Assembly: GCA_945787295.1 (NCBI GenBank)
Contig: CALZHQ010000052.1
Location: 1-40,258 of the forward strand
DNA: 40,258 nt
Origin: an uncultured Desulfuromonadales bacterium
Lineage (GTDB): Bacteria > Desulfobacterota > Desulfuromonadia > Desulfuromonadales > Geopsychrobacteraceae
Direction: 5' to 3'
Below the pieces are notes generated by a model. That model did not search any database. It was not told the DNA's origin and worked only from the letters and a program-made list of their open reading frames with translations. Positions within the stretch are counted from its first letter, which is position 1; every line of letters begins with the position of its first letter. The position numbers and the translations under genes were made by a program. This document shows positions 33,678-40,258 of this stretch, piece after piece.

Positions 33678-34616
33678 CTAACCCTCAAACTCCACTGACG
33701 ATTGAGGCTGGATGTTCACATGGAGATTGAAAATATCCGGTCTTGAATAATGTCCAGCGACGTCTAGCACTCTTCTGGCGATGTCGACTTTTCCCCGGTC
33801 AATATCGCAGTACAAGATGCCAGATTCTTTGCGCAGTGGACCTGCAACAATTTCACCGCCAGGTGCGATGACGACCGAATCTCCTGGGTTAACCCACTCG
33901 TCTGCATCTGGATACAGACGCGTTTTTTCCGGGAAATCCGCAGGGAAATCACTGCCCCTCATGAGGTTTCCACAGCCAATCACCCAGCAGCGGCCTTCGC
34001 GTGCGATGTGTTGCAGGCTACCGAGCCAGCCATCACCACTATCGTAGGTCGGAGCGATATAGATCTCTACGCCCTGGGCATACAAGGCATGCCTTGCCAG
34101 CGGCATATAGTTTTCCCAACACAGCAAGGTTCCGATTCTGCCCACCGGTGTATCGACGACCTTCAACCCTGATGCATCACCGAAGCCCCAGACCATCCGC
34201 TCAGGGTTGGTTGGCATCAGTTTACGATGTTTATTTAACAGGCTGCCGTCCCGACCTATCGTGATAACGGTGTTGTAAAGAGTCGACCGGCTGAGCTGGC
34301 TGTCTCTTTCCTCTATGCCACAAACGACCGTGGCATTATGTTCCCGAGCCGCGTCGTACAACGGGAGCAGATCATCCGCCGCCAGATTGACGGCATTGTC
34401 GAATAACCGCTTGTATAACTCGTCGGACAAGGTGAAATCGCCACCAGGCTTAAGACGCCAAACCCAGGTCGGATAGCCGGGAATAAATGCCTCGGTGAAG
34501 ATCACGGCATCAGCCTTTTGTTCTGCGGCCTCTTTTATGCAATCGACGGCCAGCGCAATCGATTTTTCCTTATCAAGAAAAACTGGGGGTTTTTGTACAA
34601 TCGCGAGTTTTTTCAT
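33678..34616 (-). CDS. Nitrilase-type carbon-nitrogen hydrolase
   Basis: A 312-residue enzyme with the catalytic triad Glu42 (FTEAFIPGYP), Lys132 (KHRKLMPTNPER, with a second Glu at 139) and Cys166 (LLCWENYMPLARHALYAQGV). The motif CWENYMPLAR and YIAPTYDSGDGW point to the true nitrilase branch (nitriles to acids and ammonia) rather than amidases. The start ATG 34616 has GGGAGGAAG directly upstream; the longer in-frame extension would cross the divergent LysR promoter region. It is divergent from the LysR gene and followed by the GFA gene. Specific substrate unknown. Confidence 0.9.
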   Translation of the reverse strand: MKKLAIVQKPPVFLDKEKSIALAVDCIKEAAEQKADAVIFTEAFIPGYPTWVWRLKPGGDFTLSDELYKRLFDNAVNLAADDLLPLYDAAREHNATVVCGIEERDSQLSRSTLYNTVITIGRDGSLLNKHRKLMPTNPERMVWGFGDASGLKVVDTPVGRIGTLLCWENYMPLARHALYAQGVEIYIAPTYDSGDGWLGSLQHIAREGRCWVIGCGNLMRGSDFPADFPEKTRLYPDADEWVNPGDSVVIAPGGEIVAGPLRKESGILYCDIDRGKVDIARRVLDVAGHYSRPDIFNLHVNIQPQSSVEFEG

Positions 34617-34665
34617 GTCACTTCCTCCCGGTTTCCCGCCTTGGGTTAAGTATCTGGCTATAACT

Positions 34666-34677
34666 AAGCATATGCTT
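34666..34677. promoter_or_regulatory. Perfect 12-bp palindrome in the nitrilase-LysR spacer
   Basis: AAGCATATGCTT, fully self-complementary, 50 bp before the nitrilase start and 72 bp before the LysR start. A palindrome between a LysR gene and its divergent target is the usual place for a LysR activation or recall site. The binder is inferred. Confidence 0.42.
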
Positions 34678-34718
34678 TGTGCCTTATTGCTTACAACCCG
34701 TGATAAAATAAAACCTAA

Positions 34719-34734
34719 TGTGCAAAAATGCACA
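34719..34734. promoter_or_regulatory. Inverted repeat TGTGCA-AAAA-TGCACA near the LysR start
   Basis: Two perfect 6-bp arms with a 4-base centre, ending 14 bp before the LysR ATG. LysR regulators commonly repress their own gene from such a site. It differs from the palindrome at 34666, though both contain GCA/TGC cores. Confidence 0.42.
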
Positions 34735-34748
34735 CACAGGGAGATGCC

Positions 34749-35633
34749 ATGAACTGGGATGATATGAAGCTGTTTCTGGCTGTGGCCCGCAGTGGCTCCA
34801 TCAGTGGTGGCGCCAAGCAGTTGGGAGTGCGTCACTCTACGGTTTCCAGACGGCTGCGCTCGATGGAAGAAAAGCTGGGTACGCGGCTGATTGAGCGAAA
34901 AAAGTCCGGCTATGAACTCACCGTGGCAGGAGAACAGATCAAGCAGTCAGCCATGCACATGGAAAGGGAAATGCTCGGTGTCAATGAAACGCTCCTGGGA
35001 AAAGATGCTAACCTTGTCGGCCCCCTGCGAGTGAGTGCCATCAACAATATGGCCTCATCAATACTGATGCCCATATTTGCCCGTTTTTCAGAAAAACATC
35101 CCCAGGTGGAATTACACATCGCCGTATCTAATCTGGATGTCAGTCTGGCACAACGGGAGGCGGATGTTGCGATTCGCCTCACCAATTCACCGACTGACAC
35201 TCTGATTGGAAAACGGATGCTGACCGTTTCGTCCACCATTTACGGCAACCGCCAATATCTGGAAAATATCAGACAGCAGGCAAGCGAACCGAAATGGATT
35301 GGGGTCAACTGCTGTCAATTTCATAAAACCTGGACAAAGCAATATTGCCGCCATCAGTCGCACACTTTTTATAGCGATGACACTTTACTGACGCTCTCGG
35401 CGATCAGGGAAGGTCTGGGGGTTTCCTATCTGCCCTGTTTTATGGGAGATGCAGACCCCTTGCTAAAGCGCTACTCTGACCCAGACCCACAACATGATTT
35501 GGGCTTATGGATATTGCTGCACCCAGACTTGAAGCGAACGGCAAGGGTCCTGGCATTTCGTGATTACATGATCAAAAACATTCAGGAAAAGTGCGATTTG
35601 TTTGAGGGGCGAATGCCCAAATTCGATGGCTGA
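34749..35633 (+). CDS. LysR-family transcriptional regulator
   Basis: A 294-residue protein. The N-terminal winged helix is clear: WDDMKLFLAVARSGSISGGA, KQLGVRHSTVSRRLRSMEEK, LGTRLIERKKSGYELTVAGE. The effector domain follows (from about residue 85: LVGPLRVSAINNMASSILMP, HPQVELHIAVSN, READVAIRL). The length is normal. The start ATG 34749 has GGGAG upstream; a longer in-frame ATG would lie in the palindromic site. It is divergent from the nitrilase gene, which it probably controls. It is convergent with the methyltransferase gene. Confidence 0.93.
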   Translation: MNWDDMKLFLAVARSGSISGGAKQLGVRHSTVSRRLRSMEEKLGTRLIERKKSGYELTVAGEQIKQSAMHMEREMLGVNETLLGKDANLVGPLRVSAINNMASSILMPIFARFSEKHPQVELHIAVSNLDVSLAQREADVAIRLTNSPTDTLIGKRMLTVSSTIYGNRQYLENIRQQASEPKWIGVNCCQFHKTWTKQYCRHQSHTFYSDDTLLTLSAIREGLGVSYLPCFMGDADPLLKRYSDPDPQHDLGLWILLHPDLKRTARVLAFRDYMIKNIQEKCDLFEGRMPKFDG

Positions 35634-35643
35634 AACTCACTTC

Positions 35644-36306
35644 TCACTTCTTGTAAGAGGCAAAAAAATGTGGAACAGGGGGGGCTTGGGTATCGTCATA
35701 AGCCTCAAAACTCTCTTCGCTTAGACCACATCGAATAAAACCGTCTATTTCCTCTCTATCAAGAGGCAGGGGAATGTCATCTTCTTGCTCTCCCTTGAGG
35801 CGACTTCTGCATGAGACAAGAAGGTATCCCTGAGGTGCCAGTAGCGAAACCATAGCATCTCGTGCTTGTATTCTGTACTTCCCGGGTAAAACTTGAATGG
35901 TGTTGCACTCGTAGACCAGCTCAAAACTTTCAGCCCACTGTGACGGGTAGGCAAAAAGATCTGCGACAAGGTACTTGACCCTGGAGTCCGGATAACGGTT
36001 TCTACAAAGACGTATCGCTTCAGGTGAAATATCAAAAGCGGTCACCTCATAGCCAGCCTCACTCAGGGCTTCAGCATCATCTCCAACCCCGCATCCAACA
36101 ACAATGGCCTTGCGTCCTGCATGCGTGAAAGTGGCGTTTTTCAACCACTTCAAAAGATAAGGGCAAGGTTCAAGGTCTGCCCAGAAAACAGCTCGATGAT
36201 CTCCCTGGGCGTCAGTGTAGATACTGTCAAACCAACCAGTCGGCTCGTCTCTATCCTGGTAAGATTTGACCATTTTTTTGTATGCAACAGGATCAAATTC
36301 TTTCAT
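35644..36306 (-). CDS. Class I SAM-dependent methyltransferase
   Basis: A 220-residue soluble protein. SAM motif I is AIVVGCGVGDDAEALSEAGY (about 67-86), followed by VTAFDISPEAI with the ribose-binding Asp, and motif II/III as VADLFAYPSQWAESFELVYE and LLAPQGYLLVSCR. The fold resembles thiopurine/small-molecule methyltransferases, with a C-terminal HFFASYKK strand. GAGGTG lies about 10 bases before the ATG. It is convergent with the LysR gene (10-bp gap). Substrate unknown. It belongs to the accessory stretch that starts at the BrnTA remnant. Confidence 0.85.
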   Translation of the reverse strand: MKEFDPVAYKKMVKSYQDRDEPTGWFDSIYTDAQGDHRAVFWADLEPCPYLLKWLKNATFTHAGRKAIVVGCGVGDDAEALSEAGYEVTAFDISPEAIRLCRNRYPDSRVKYLVADLFAYPSQWAESFELVYECNTIQVLPGKYRIQARDAMVSLLAPQGYLLVSCRSRLKGEQEDDIPLPLDREEIDGFIRCGLSEESFEAYDDTQAPPVPHFFASYKK

Positions 36307-36646
36307 ACATTTTCACCTCAGCCCCTGACGAAATCGCGATGCGGCATTAAACTCAGTATCCTGGACACTCACGGCTTTGTCAAAACCTGGAACGAGTTAC
36401 CGGCAATCTCATCTGTCCAGCGCTACCAGTGATACAATTTCAAAAGTATTGTCAAAACGATTTTCTGCGGGCTTCAAATACCCTTAAGATTTTTGTGCCG
36501 AGCAGCATTGCTGAAGCCGGCTCTCTATTCTGATAAAACCCACAATTATCTGAACTCAAAATTTTGCCCTGCAGCTTTCGCCAACCGGCACTTTCAGCTA
36601 TGATCTAGCTATCACTCAGAATTTACATCGGTTTTAAGGATCTACG
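36307..36646. other. Intergenic region, no gene seen
   Basis: 340 bp without a convincing reading frame. It holds an imperfect long-range inverted repeat (CTGGACA near 36361 and TGTCCAG near 36414) and two copies of TTGTCAAAAC about 75 bp apart. A TATGAT box at 36599-36604 is a possible -10 for the aminotransferase gene, but no good -35 box precedes it. Confidence 0.4.
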
Positions 36647-37510
36647 ATGAATTATGTTTATCTGAACGGGGCGTTTGTCAACAGCGATCAGGCAAAGATT
36701 TCGGTCTTCGACCAGGGCCTGCTCTACGGCGACGGGATTTTTGAGAGCTTTCGCTCCATCGGCAATCAGCTCTACCAGTTCGACCAGCACTACGCCCGGC
36801 TACTGCAATCGGCCGAAGCGCTCCGCTATCCGATGCCCTACAGCCAGCGGGAACTGGAAACCATCTTACTGGAGCTGCGCAAACGCAACGGCTTAATTGA
36901 TGCCTACTACCGGATCACCATCACCCGCGGCCGGGGCGAGATCGGCTTTGCCCGCGAGATGACCACCGACCTGACCTGCCTGGTGGTCGGCCGCGAGTTC
37001 AAGGGCTTTGCTGCCGAGCACTACCAGAACGGAATTGAGCTGAGCGTGGCCCAGACCCGGCGCAACGCCCCCGAGGCGATCAATCCGAAGATCAAGTCGA
37101 TCAGTAATCTCAACAGTCTCATGGGCAAGCTGGAGGCCAAGGCGGCCGGCGCCTTCGAGGTGATCATGCTCAACAACAAGGAGCAGATCTGCGAAGGGGC
37201 CGCCTCGAACATCTTCTGGACCAAGGATCAGTGGGTCTTCACCCCCGACGCCTCAACCGGCCTGCTCGAAGGGGTGACCCGCTCGACCATCATCCGCCTC
37301 TGTGAAGAGAAGCTGAATTTACGGGTGATCAGCGGTGAGTTCAAGCTGCAGGATCTGAAGTTTTCCGACGAGGTGTTCATCACCTCGACCTCGCTGGAAG
37401 TGATGCCGGTGGTCAAGGTCGACAACTTCACCATCAACCAGGGCCAGGTCGGCCCGATCGCCCATCATCTGCGTGAAGAACTGCATCGGGACATGGGAAA
37501 ACCAAGCTGA
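36647..37510 (+). CDS. Class IV PLP aminotransferase (IlvE / aminodeoxychorismate lyase-like)
   Basis: A 287-residue enzyme of fold type IV. Signatures: FDQGLLYGDGIFESFR near the N-terminus, RITITRGRG (phosphate-site region), the PLP lysine in NPKIKSISNLNSLMGKLEA (Lys150), EGAASNIFW, and GLLEGVTRSTII. The family includes branched-chain aminotransferase, D-amino-acid transaminase and 4-amino-4-deoxychorismate lyase; the sequence alone does not separate them, though the length and lack of the extra BCAT residues fit the PabC/DAAT group. No pab or ilv gene is next to it. AAGGATC precedes the ATG. It is monocistronic. Confidence 0.86.
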   Translation: MNYVYLNGAFVNSDQAKISVFDQGLLYGDGIFESFRSIGNQLYQFDQHYARLLQSAEALRYPMPYSQRELETILLELRKRNGLIDAYYRITITRGRGEIGFAREMTTDLTCLVVGREFKGFAAEHYQNGIELSVAQTRRNAPEAINPKIKSISNLNSLMGKLEAKAAGAFEVIMLNNKEQICEGAASNIFWTKDQWVFTPDASTGLLEGVTRSTIIRLCEEKLNLRVISGEFKLQDLKFSDEVFITSTSLEVMPVVKVDNFTINQGQVGPIAHHLREELHRDMGKPS

Positions 37511-37571
37511 GGTTCTGTACCATTCAAAGAGTGCCGTTAACCTGGCCACCTCTGGCGCAGTAAAATTTTAT

Positions 37572-37600
37572 TTCGCAAATTCCCTGCTAAACATTATACT
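37572..37600 (+). promoter_or_regulatory. Sigma-70-type promoter of the PilT-like gene
   Basis: TTCGCA (37572-37577, four of six), a 17-bp spacer and TATACT (37595-37600, five of six), 45 bp before the ATG at 37646. Confidence 0.5.
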
Positions 37601-37645
37601 CCTAAAAATAAAACACTTCTAATCAGACAGGGCCAGGGATTAATT

Positions 37646-39190
37646 ATGAGCAATCAGCAGCCAGCGCCAAAAAGACGAAAACTGGGAGAATACCTGCTAG
37701 AGGATCATGCGGTGACCCATGAACAGCTGGATAAGGCCTTGTTTCACCAGAAAAAATCTGGCGGCCAGCTCGGCTCGAAGCTGGTAGAGCTCAACATGAT
37801 CGAAGCCAAAACCCTGGTCAAAGCACTGTCAAAACAGCTCGGCCATCCGGTGGCCAACCTGCTCGACATGCGTCTCGACCCCAAAGCGTTGAAACTGCTC
37901 TCGATCGAACAGCTGAAAAAATACCAAGTGCTGCCGGTCGCTTTTTACGATAAGCAGGTGGTGCTGGCGGCAATGACGCCCGACCAGAAACCGGCCGTCG
38001 ATGAACTACCACGCATCCTCGGCAAACCGATCAAAACCATGGTCGTCCCGGCCTATCAGCTGCTGATGGCGATCAAAGAAATGGCCAGTCGGGACATCCC
38101 GGAGAATAAGTTCAAGCTTGAAGCCTCTGATAACCTGCAGTATCCGAGCATCTGGGAACTTTGCACCACCCTGGCCAAATCGAACGCCTCAGACCTCCTG
38201 TTGGTTGCCGGCACCACCCCGTCGCTCAAGGACAACCATGAACTGGTCCGGCTCGAAACGCCCCTGCTCACCCCCGAACAGGTTGAAATTTATGCCAATG
38301 AACTGATGAGCAGGCAACAAAAAGAAGAATTTCAAGAAAAGAAAGATATCGATTTTGCTCTGACTGACCACGCTCTGGGCCGCTTCCGGATCAATATTTA
38401 CCGACAACGCACCAGTATCTCGATCGCGATCCGGCATATCATTGAAGACATCCCGACCTTTGCCGAGCTCAACTTGCCCAACTGGCTGGAGAATTATGCC
38501 CTCAAAACACAGGGACTGATTCTGATTTCCGGGCCGAACGGTCACGGCAAAAGCACCACCATGGCGGCGATGATCGACATCATCAACAGCAAAAGCAAGC
38601 GGAACATCATTACCATCGAAGATCCGATCGAATATCTGCACCAGCACAAAAACAGCAACGTTAACCAGCGGGAAGTCGGCATCGACACAACCTCCTTCCA
38701 CGAAGGGCTGCGCCACATTTACCGGGAAGCGCCCGATGTGATCATGATCGGCGAAATGCGCGACCGGGAATCGATCGCCATCGCCCTGGAAGCTGCCGAC
38801 ACCGGCCATCTGGTCATCAGCAGTTTACACGCCAACAACAGCGTCATGGCGATCAACCGGATCATCGATGTGTTTAAGGCTGAGCATCAGCAGCAGATCC
38901 GCGTCCAGCTGGCCGACAACCTGCTGCTCTCATTTCACCAGCGTCTGCTCAAGGCGCGCAACAGCGACAGTCGCATCCCCGCGCTGGAAAAACTGGCCAA
39001 CAGCCACCGGGTCGCCAATCTGATCCGCGAAGGGAAAGACCATCAGATCCGCAATCAACTGGTTAATGCCGAGGAATTCGTCTCCCTCGATACCAACCTT
39101 GCTCAGCTGGTGAGAGAAAAGCAGGTCGAACGTGAGGTTGCCCGGCATGTGTGCCTGGATCAGAAGCAGTTTATGGACCAGTTGAAGTAG
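37646..39190 (+). CDS. PilT/PilU-like ATPase with N-terminal MshEN (c-di-GMP-type) domain
   Basis: A 514-residue cytoplasmic ATPase. Residues about 12-66 carry the two-part MshEN pattern: KLGEYLLEDHAVTHEQLDKA with LFHQ, five residues, then LGSKLVELNMIEAKTLVKAL with SKQ. In MshE-type ATPases this motif binds c-di-GMP; here the first residue is Lys rather than Arg. A second GspE_N-like segment follows (about 70-145). The core (from about 165) is PilT-type: SDLLLVAGTTPSL in place of SDLHLSAG, Walker A GPNGHGKST (296-304), Asp box IEDPIEYLH, Walker B DVIMIGEMRD, and DTGHLVISSLHANN. PilT-type ATPases drive pilus retraction and usually lack this N-terminal part, which belongs to PilB/GspE. No pilus gene is adjacent. 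A diguanylate cyclase lies elsewhere in the window. Confidence 0.86.
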   Translation: MSNQQPAPKRRKLGEYLLEDHAVTHEQLDKALFHQKKSGGQLGSKLVELNMIEAKTLVKALSKQLGHPVANLLDMRLDPKALKLLSIEQLKKYQVLPVAFYDKQVVLAAMTPDQKPAVDELPRILGKPIKTMVVPAYQLLMAIKEMASRDIPENKFKLEASDNLQYPSIWELCTTLAKSNASDLLLVAGTTPSLKDNHELVRLETPLLTPEQVEIYANELMSRQQKEEFQEKKDIDFALTDHALGRFRINIYRQRTSISIAIRHIIEDIPTFAELNLPNWLENYALKTQGLILISGPNGHGKSTTMAAMIDIINSKSKRNIITIEDPIEYLHQHKNSNVNQREVGIDTTSFHEGLRHIYREAPDVIMIGEMRDRESIAIALEAADTGHLVISSLHANNSVMAINRIIDVFKAEHQQQIRVQLADNLLLSFHQRLLKARNSDSRIPALEKLANSHRVANLIREGKDHQIRNQLVNAEEFVSLDTNLAQLVREKQVEREVARHVCLDQKQFMDQLK

Positions 39191-39613
39191 TTCGGGCAAG
39201 CCAGGCTGTGCAATAAATAAAGGGTCTTCGGAATTTACTGTTGAAAATGGCTTGTGTAGAAGTTTCAAAATCACAGGCTCAATGTTGAAAAAGGAAAAGG
39301 GATTTCCCCGCTGAAAAGCCTTGCCTCAAAACTTAACAGACAAGTGAGATTGGCAGAAAATCTATTTTGAGCCAATTTCTGAGATAGGTATCCGGCACAA
39401 TAGGGATCGTGTCAGCTCTTTCGACTTATGAGACAACCTGCCCCCCTGTATCAGCATAGTTGTCGGAAAAGCTTATTTGCACACCTTCATACGGAAGACG
39501 ACATCCTCAACCTACGGGAAAATAATCACATTTTCTTGGGGCATTAACTCTGCATTTAATTAGCACGTTTATTGTTGATTTGAATTTAAGCCAAAGCCAC
39601 CTGGAGGGAATTT
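39191..39613. other. Intergenic region, no gene seen
   Basis: 423 bp, more AT-rich than the neighbouring genes, without a convincing reading frame or strong terminator. The only signal noted is a sigma-54-like element at 39539-39554 before the next gene. Confidence 0.5.
39539..39554 (+). promoter_or_regulatory. Possible sigma-54 (-24/-12) promoter
   Basis: GGGCATTAACTCTGCA: the GG and GC dinucleotides have the right 12-base offset, with CA after GG and TGCA at -12, but it departs from TGGCAC-N5-TTGCA at several positions. It lies about 60 bp before the ATG at 39614. Weak call. Confidence 0.28.
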
Positions 39614-40234
39614 ATGAAAAAAATATTACTGGCCACTCTTATTTTTTTTGTTTCTCTGAGCATTTCTCATGCGTCGCAAGTTGTGGAGACATTCAAAGCT
39701 GAAGGCGCAACAGCGAATGTTGACTGGCGTGATCCCGTAACGGAGTTTTCAGGGCAAGTCAGCATGATCCGCATGGCATTCAGGGACTCTTACTCATTTC
39801 ACTTTCATGTCAGCCAGGGGCTCTACCCTAGCACTCTTCCTCTGTTGTTAGCATCAGGTGGAGGCTACATTCCCGCAAGTGCCGTATCGGGAAATTTAAG
39901 TTCTGGTTTAAGGGTTCAGTTCGACAGTAGCACCCTTCCAGATGGGGATTTTTCGACAAAGTACAACATGCCTGTTGTCATTGATATCAAGATGTCGAAA
40001 CGCGGCGACACCTATGAAAAGTTTACAGGCTCTCGCATAACCAAAAACTGGCGCATGACGACGCGCACGCATGGGATGACAGAGTCAGCAACTGCTATAA
40101 TCGAGGGAGAAATCGCGGGTTATCCGGTATCGGGTGACTTCTATGGCCAGATTGGAACCAATAAAAACATGACGGTTCAAATCAAGTACGATCCGGAAAC
40201 ACATTTTGACCCTAAAGCTATCAACTTAAAATGA
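39614..40234 (+). CDS. Exported protein of unknown family
   Basis: A 206-residue protein with a clear signal peptide (ILLATLIFFVSLSISHA, cleavage near residue 20). The mature part is beta-rich with several Gly/Ser/Thr turns (PLLLASGGGYIPASAVSGNL, GEIAGYPVSGDFYGQIGTNK) and no Cys, heme motif, or membrane helix. I do not recognise it. GGAGGG precedes the ATG. Its codon use looks more AT-rich than that of the neighbours, which may point to acquisition. It is not close to any gene on the same strand, and the window ends 24 bases after its stop. Confidence 0.7.
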   Translation: MKKILLATLIFFVSLSISHASQVVETFKAEGATANVDWRDPVTEFSGQVSMIRMAFRDSYSFHFHVSQGLYPSTLPLLLASGGGYIPASAVSGNLSSGLRVQFDSSTLPDGDFSTKYNMPVVIDIKMSKRGDTYEKFTGSRITKNWRMTTRTHGMTESATAIIEGEIAGYPVSGDFYGQIGTNKNMTVQIKYDPETHFDPKAINLK

Positions 40235-40258
40235 AGTCGTTCAGAAATCGTCTCGAAT

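Noticed and set aside
1..40258. CRISPR arrays, tRNA or rRNA genes, insertion sequences, prophage
   Set aside because: No regularly spaced repeats with unique spacers, no cloverleaf-like sequence, no transposase or phage gene was seen in the window.

Overview
The window reads as the chromosome of a Gram-negative anaerobe, most probably of the Desulfuromonadales (Geobacter/Desulfuromonas/Pelobacter group). This is inferred from gene content and protein style: a polyferredoxin membrane protein, a periplasmic c-type cytochrome, Sec-like use of UGA, PAS domains rich in Cys/His, very long PstC/PstA permeases, and outer-membrane chaperones of the SurA type. I could not run a database search, so the taxonomy is an inference. 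No rRNA, tRNA, CRISPR array, IS element or prophage was seen.

Layout. 1-5.1 kb: the start of a MocR/GntR regulator divergent from a DUF2917 gene and an exported YyaL-like thioredoxin-domain protein; a small unknown gene; and a two-gene operon (MTH1187-type thiamine-binding protein plus O-methyltransferase). 5.1-11.0 kb, minus strand: a periplasmic-sensing diguanylate cyclase, rsgA, and an unusual fusion of a cyclic-nucleotide-binding domain, a degenerate sigma-54-activator AAA+ domain and a NapH/NosR-like iron-sulfur membrane domain. 11.2-11.6 kb: an exported rhodanese whose reading frame crosses an in-frame UGA in a C-x-U-P motif; a SECIS-like hairpin and a terminator placed directly after the downstream TAG support a selenoprotein.

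11.8-23.6 kb is a phosphate region: phoB-phoR, pstS, pstC, pstA, pstB and phoU on the minus strand, then a receiver-histidine kinase hybrid, a 39-residue membrane peptide and a PsiE-family protein on the plus strand. Four 11-bp-period arrays of CTAACA-like direct repeats lie upstream of pstS (two), phoB and a small unknown gene, and are good candidates for PhoB boxes. The regulatory pair itself is damaged: phoB has lost the part of its receiver domain that carries the phospho-acceptor Asp and is frameshifted, and phoR carries an exact 45-bp tandem duplication just before its second membrane segment.

23.7-31.7 kb is housekeeping: tatB-tatC (minus), nadA, mfd and two SurA/PpiC-type chaperones (plus), with clear terminators. 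31.7-32.1 kb is non-coding, with a GGA-rich stretch ending in a strong terminator hairpin (possible CsrA-binding sRNA). 32.1-36.3 kb is an accessory stretch: a cytochrome c'-like protein, a decayed BrnT/BrnA toxin-antitoxin pair, a GFA-family protein, a nitrilase divergent from a LysR regulator with palindromic sites between them, and a methyltransferase. 36.6-40.2 kb holds a class IV aminotransferase, a PilT/PilU-like ATPase fused to an N-terminal MshEN (c-di-GMP-type) domain, and an exported protein of unknown family.
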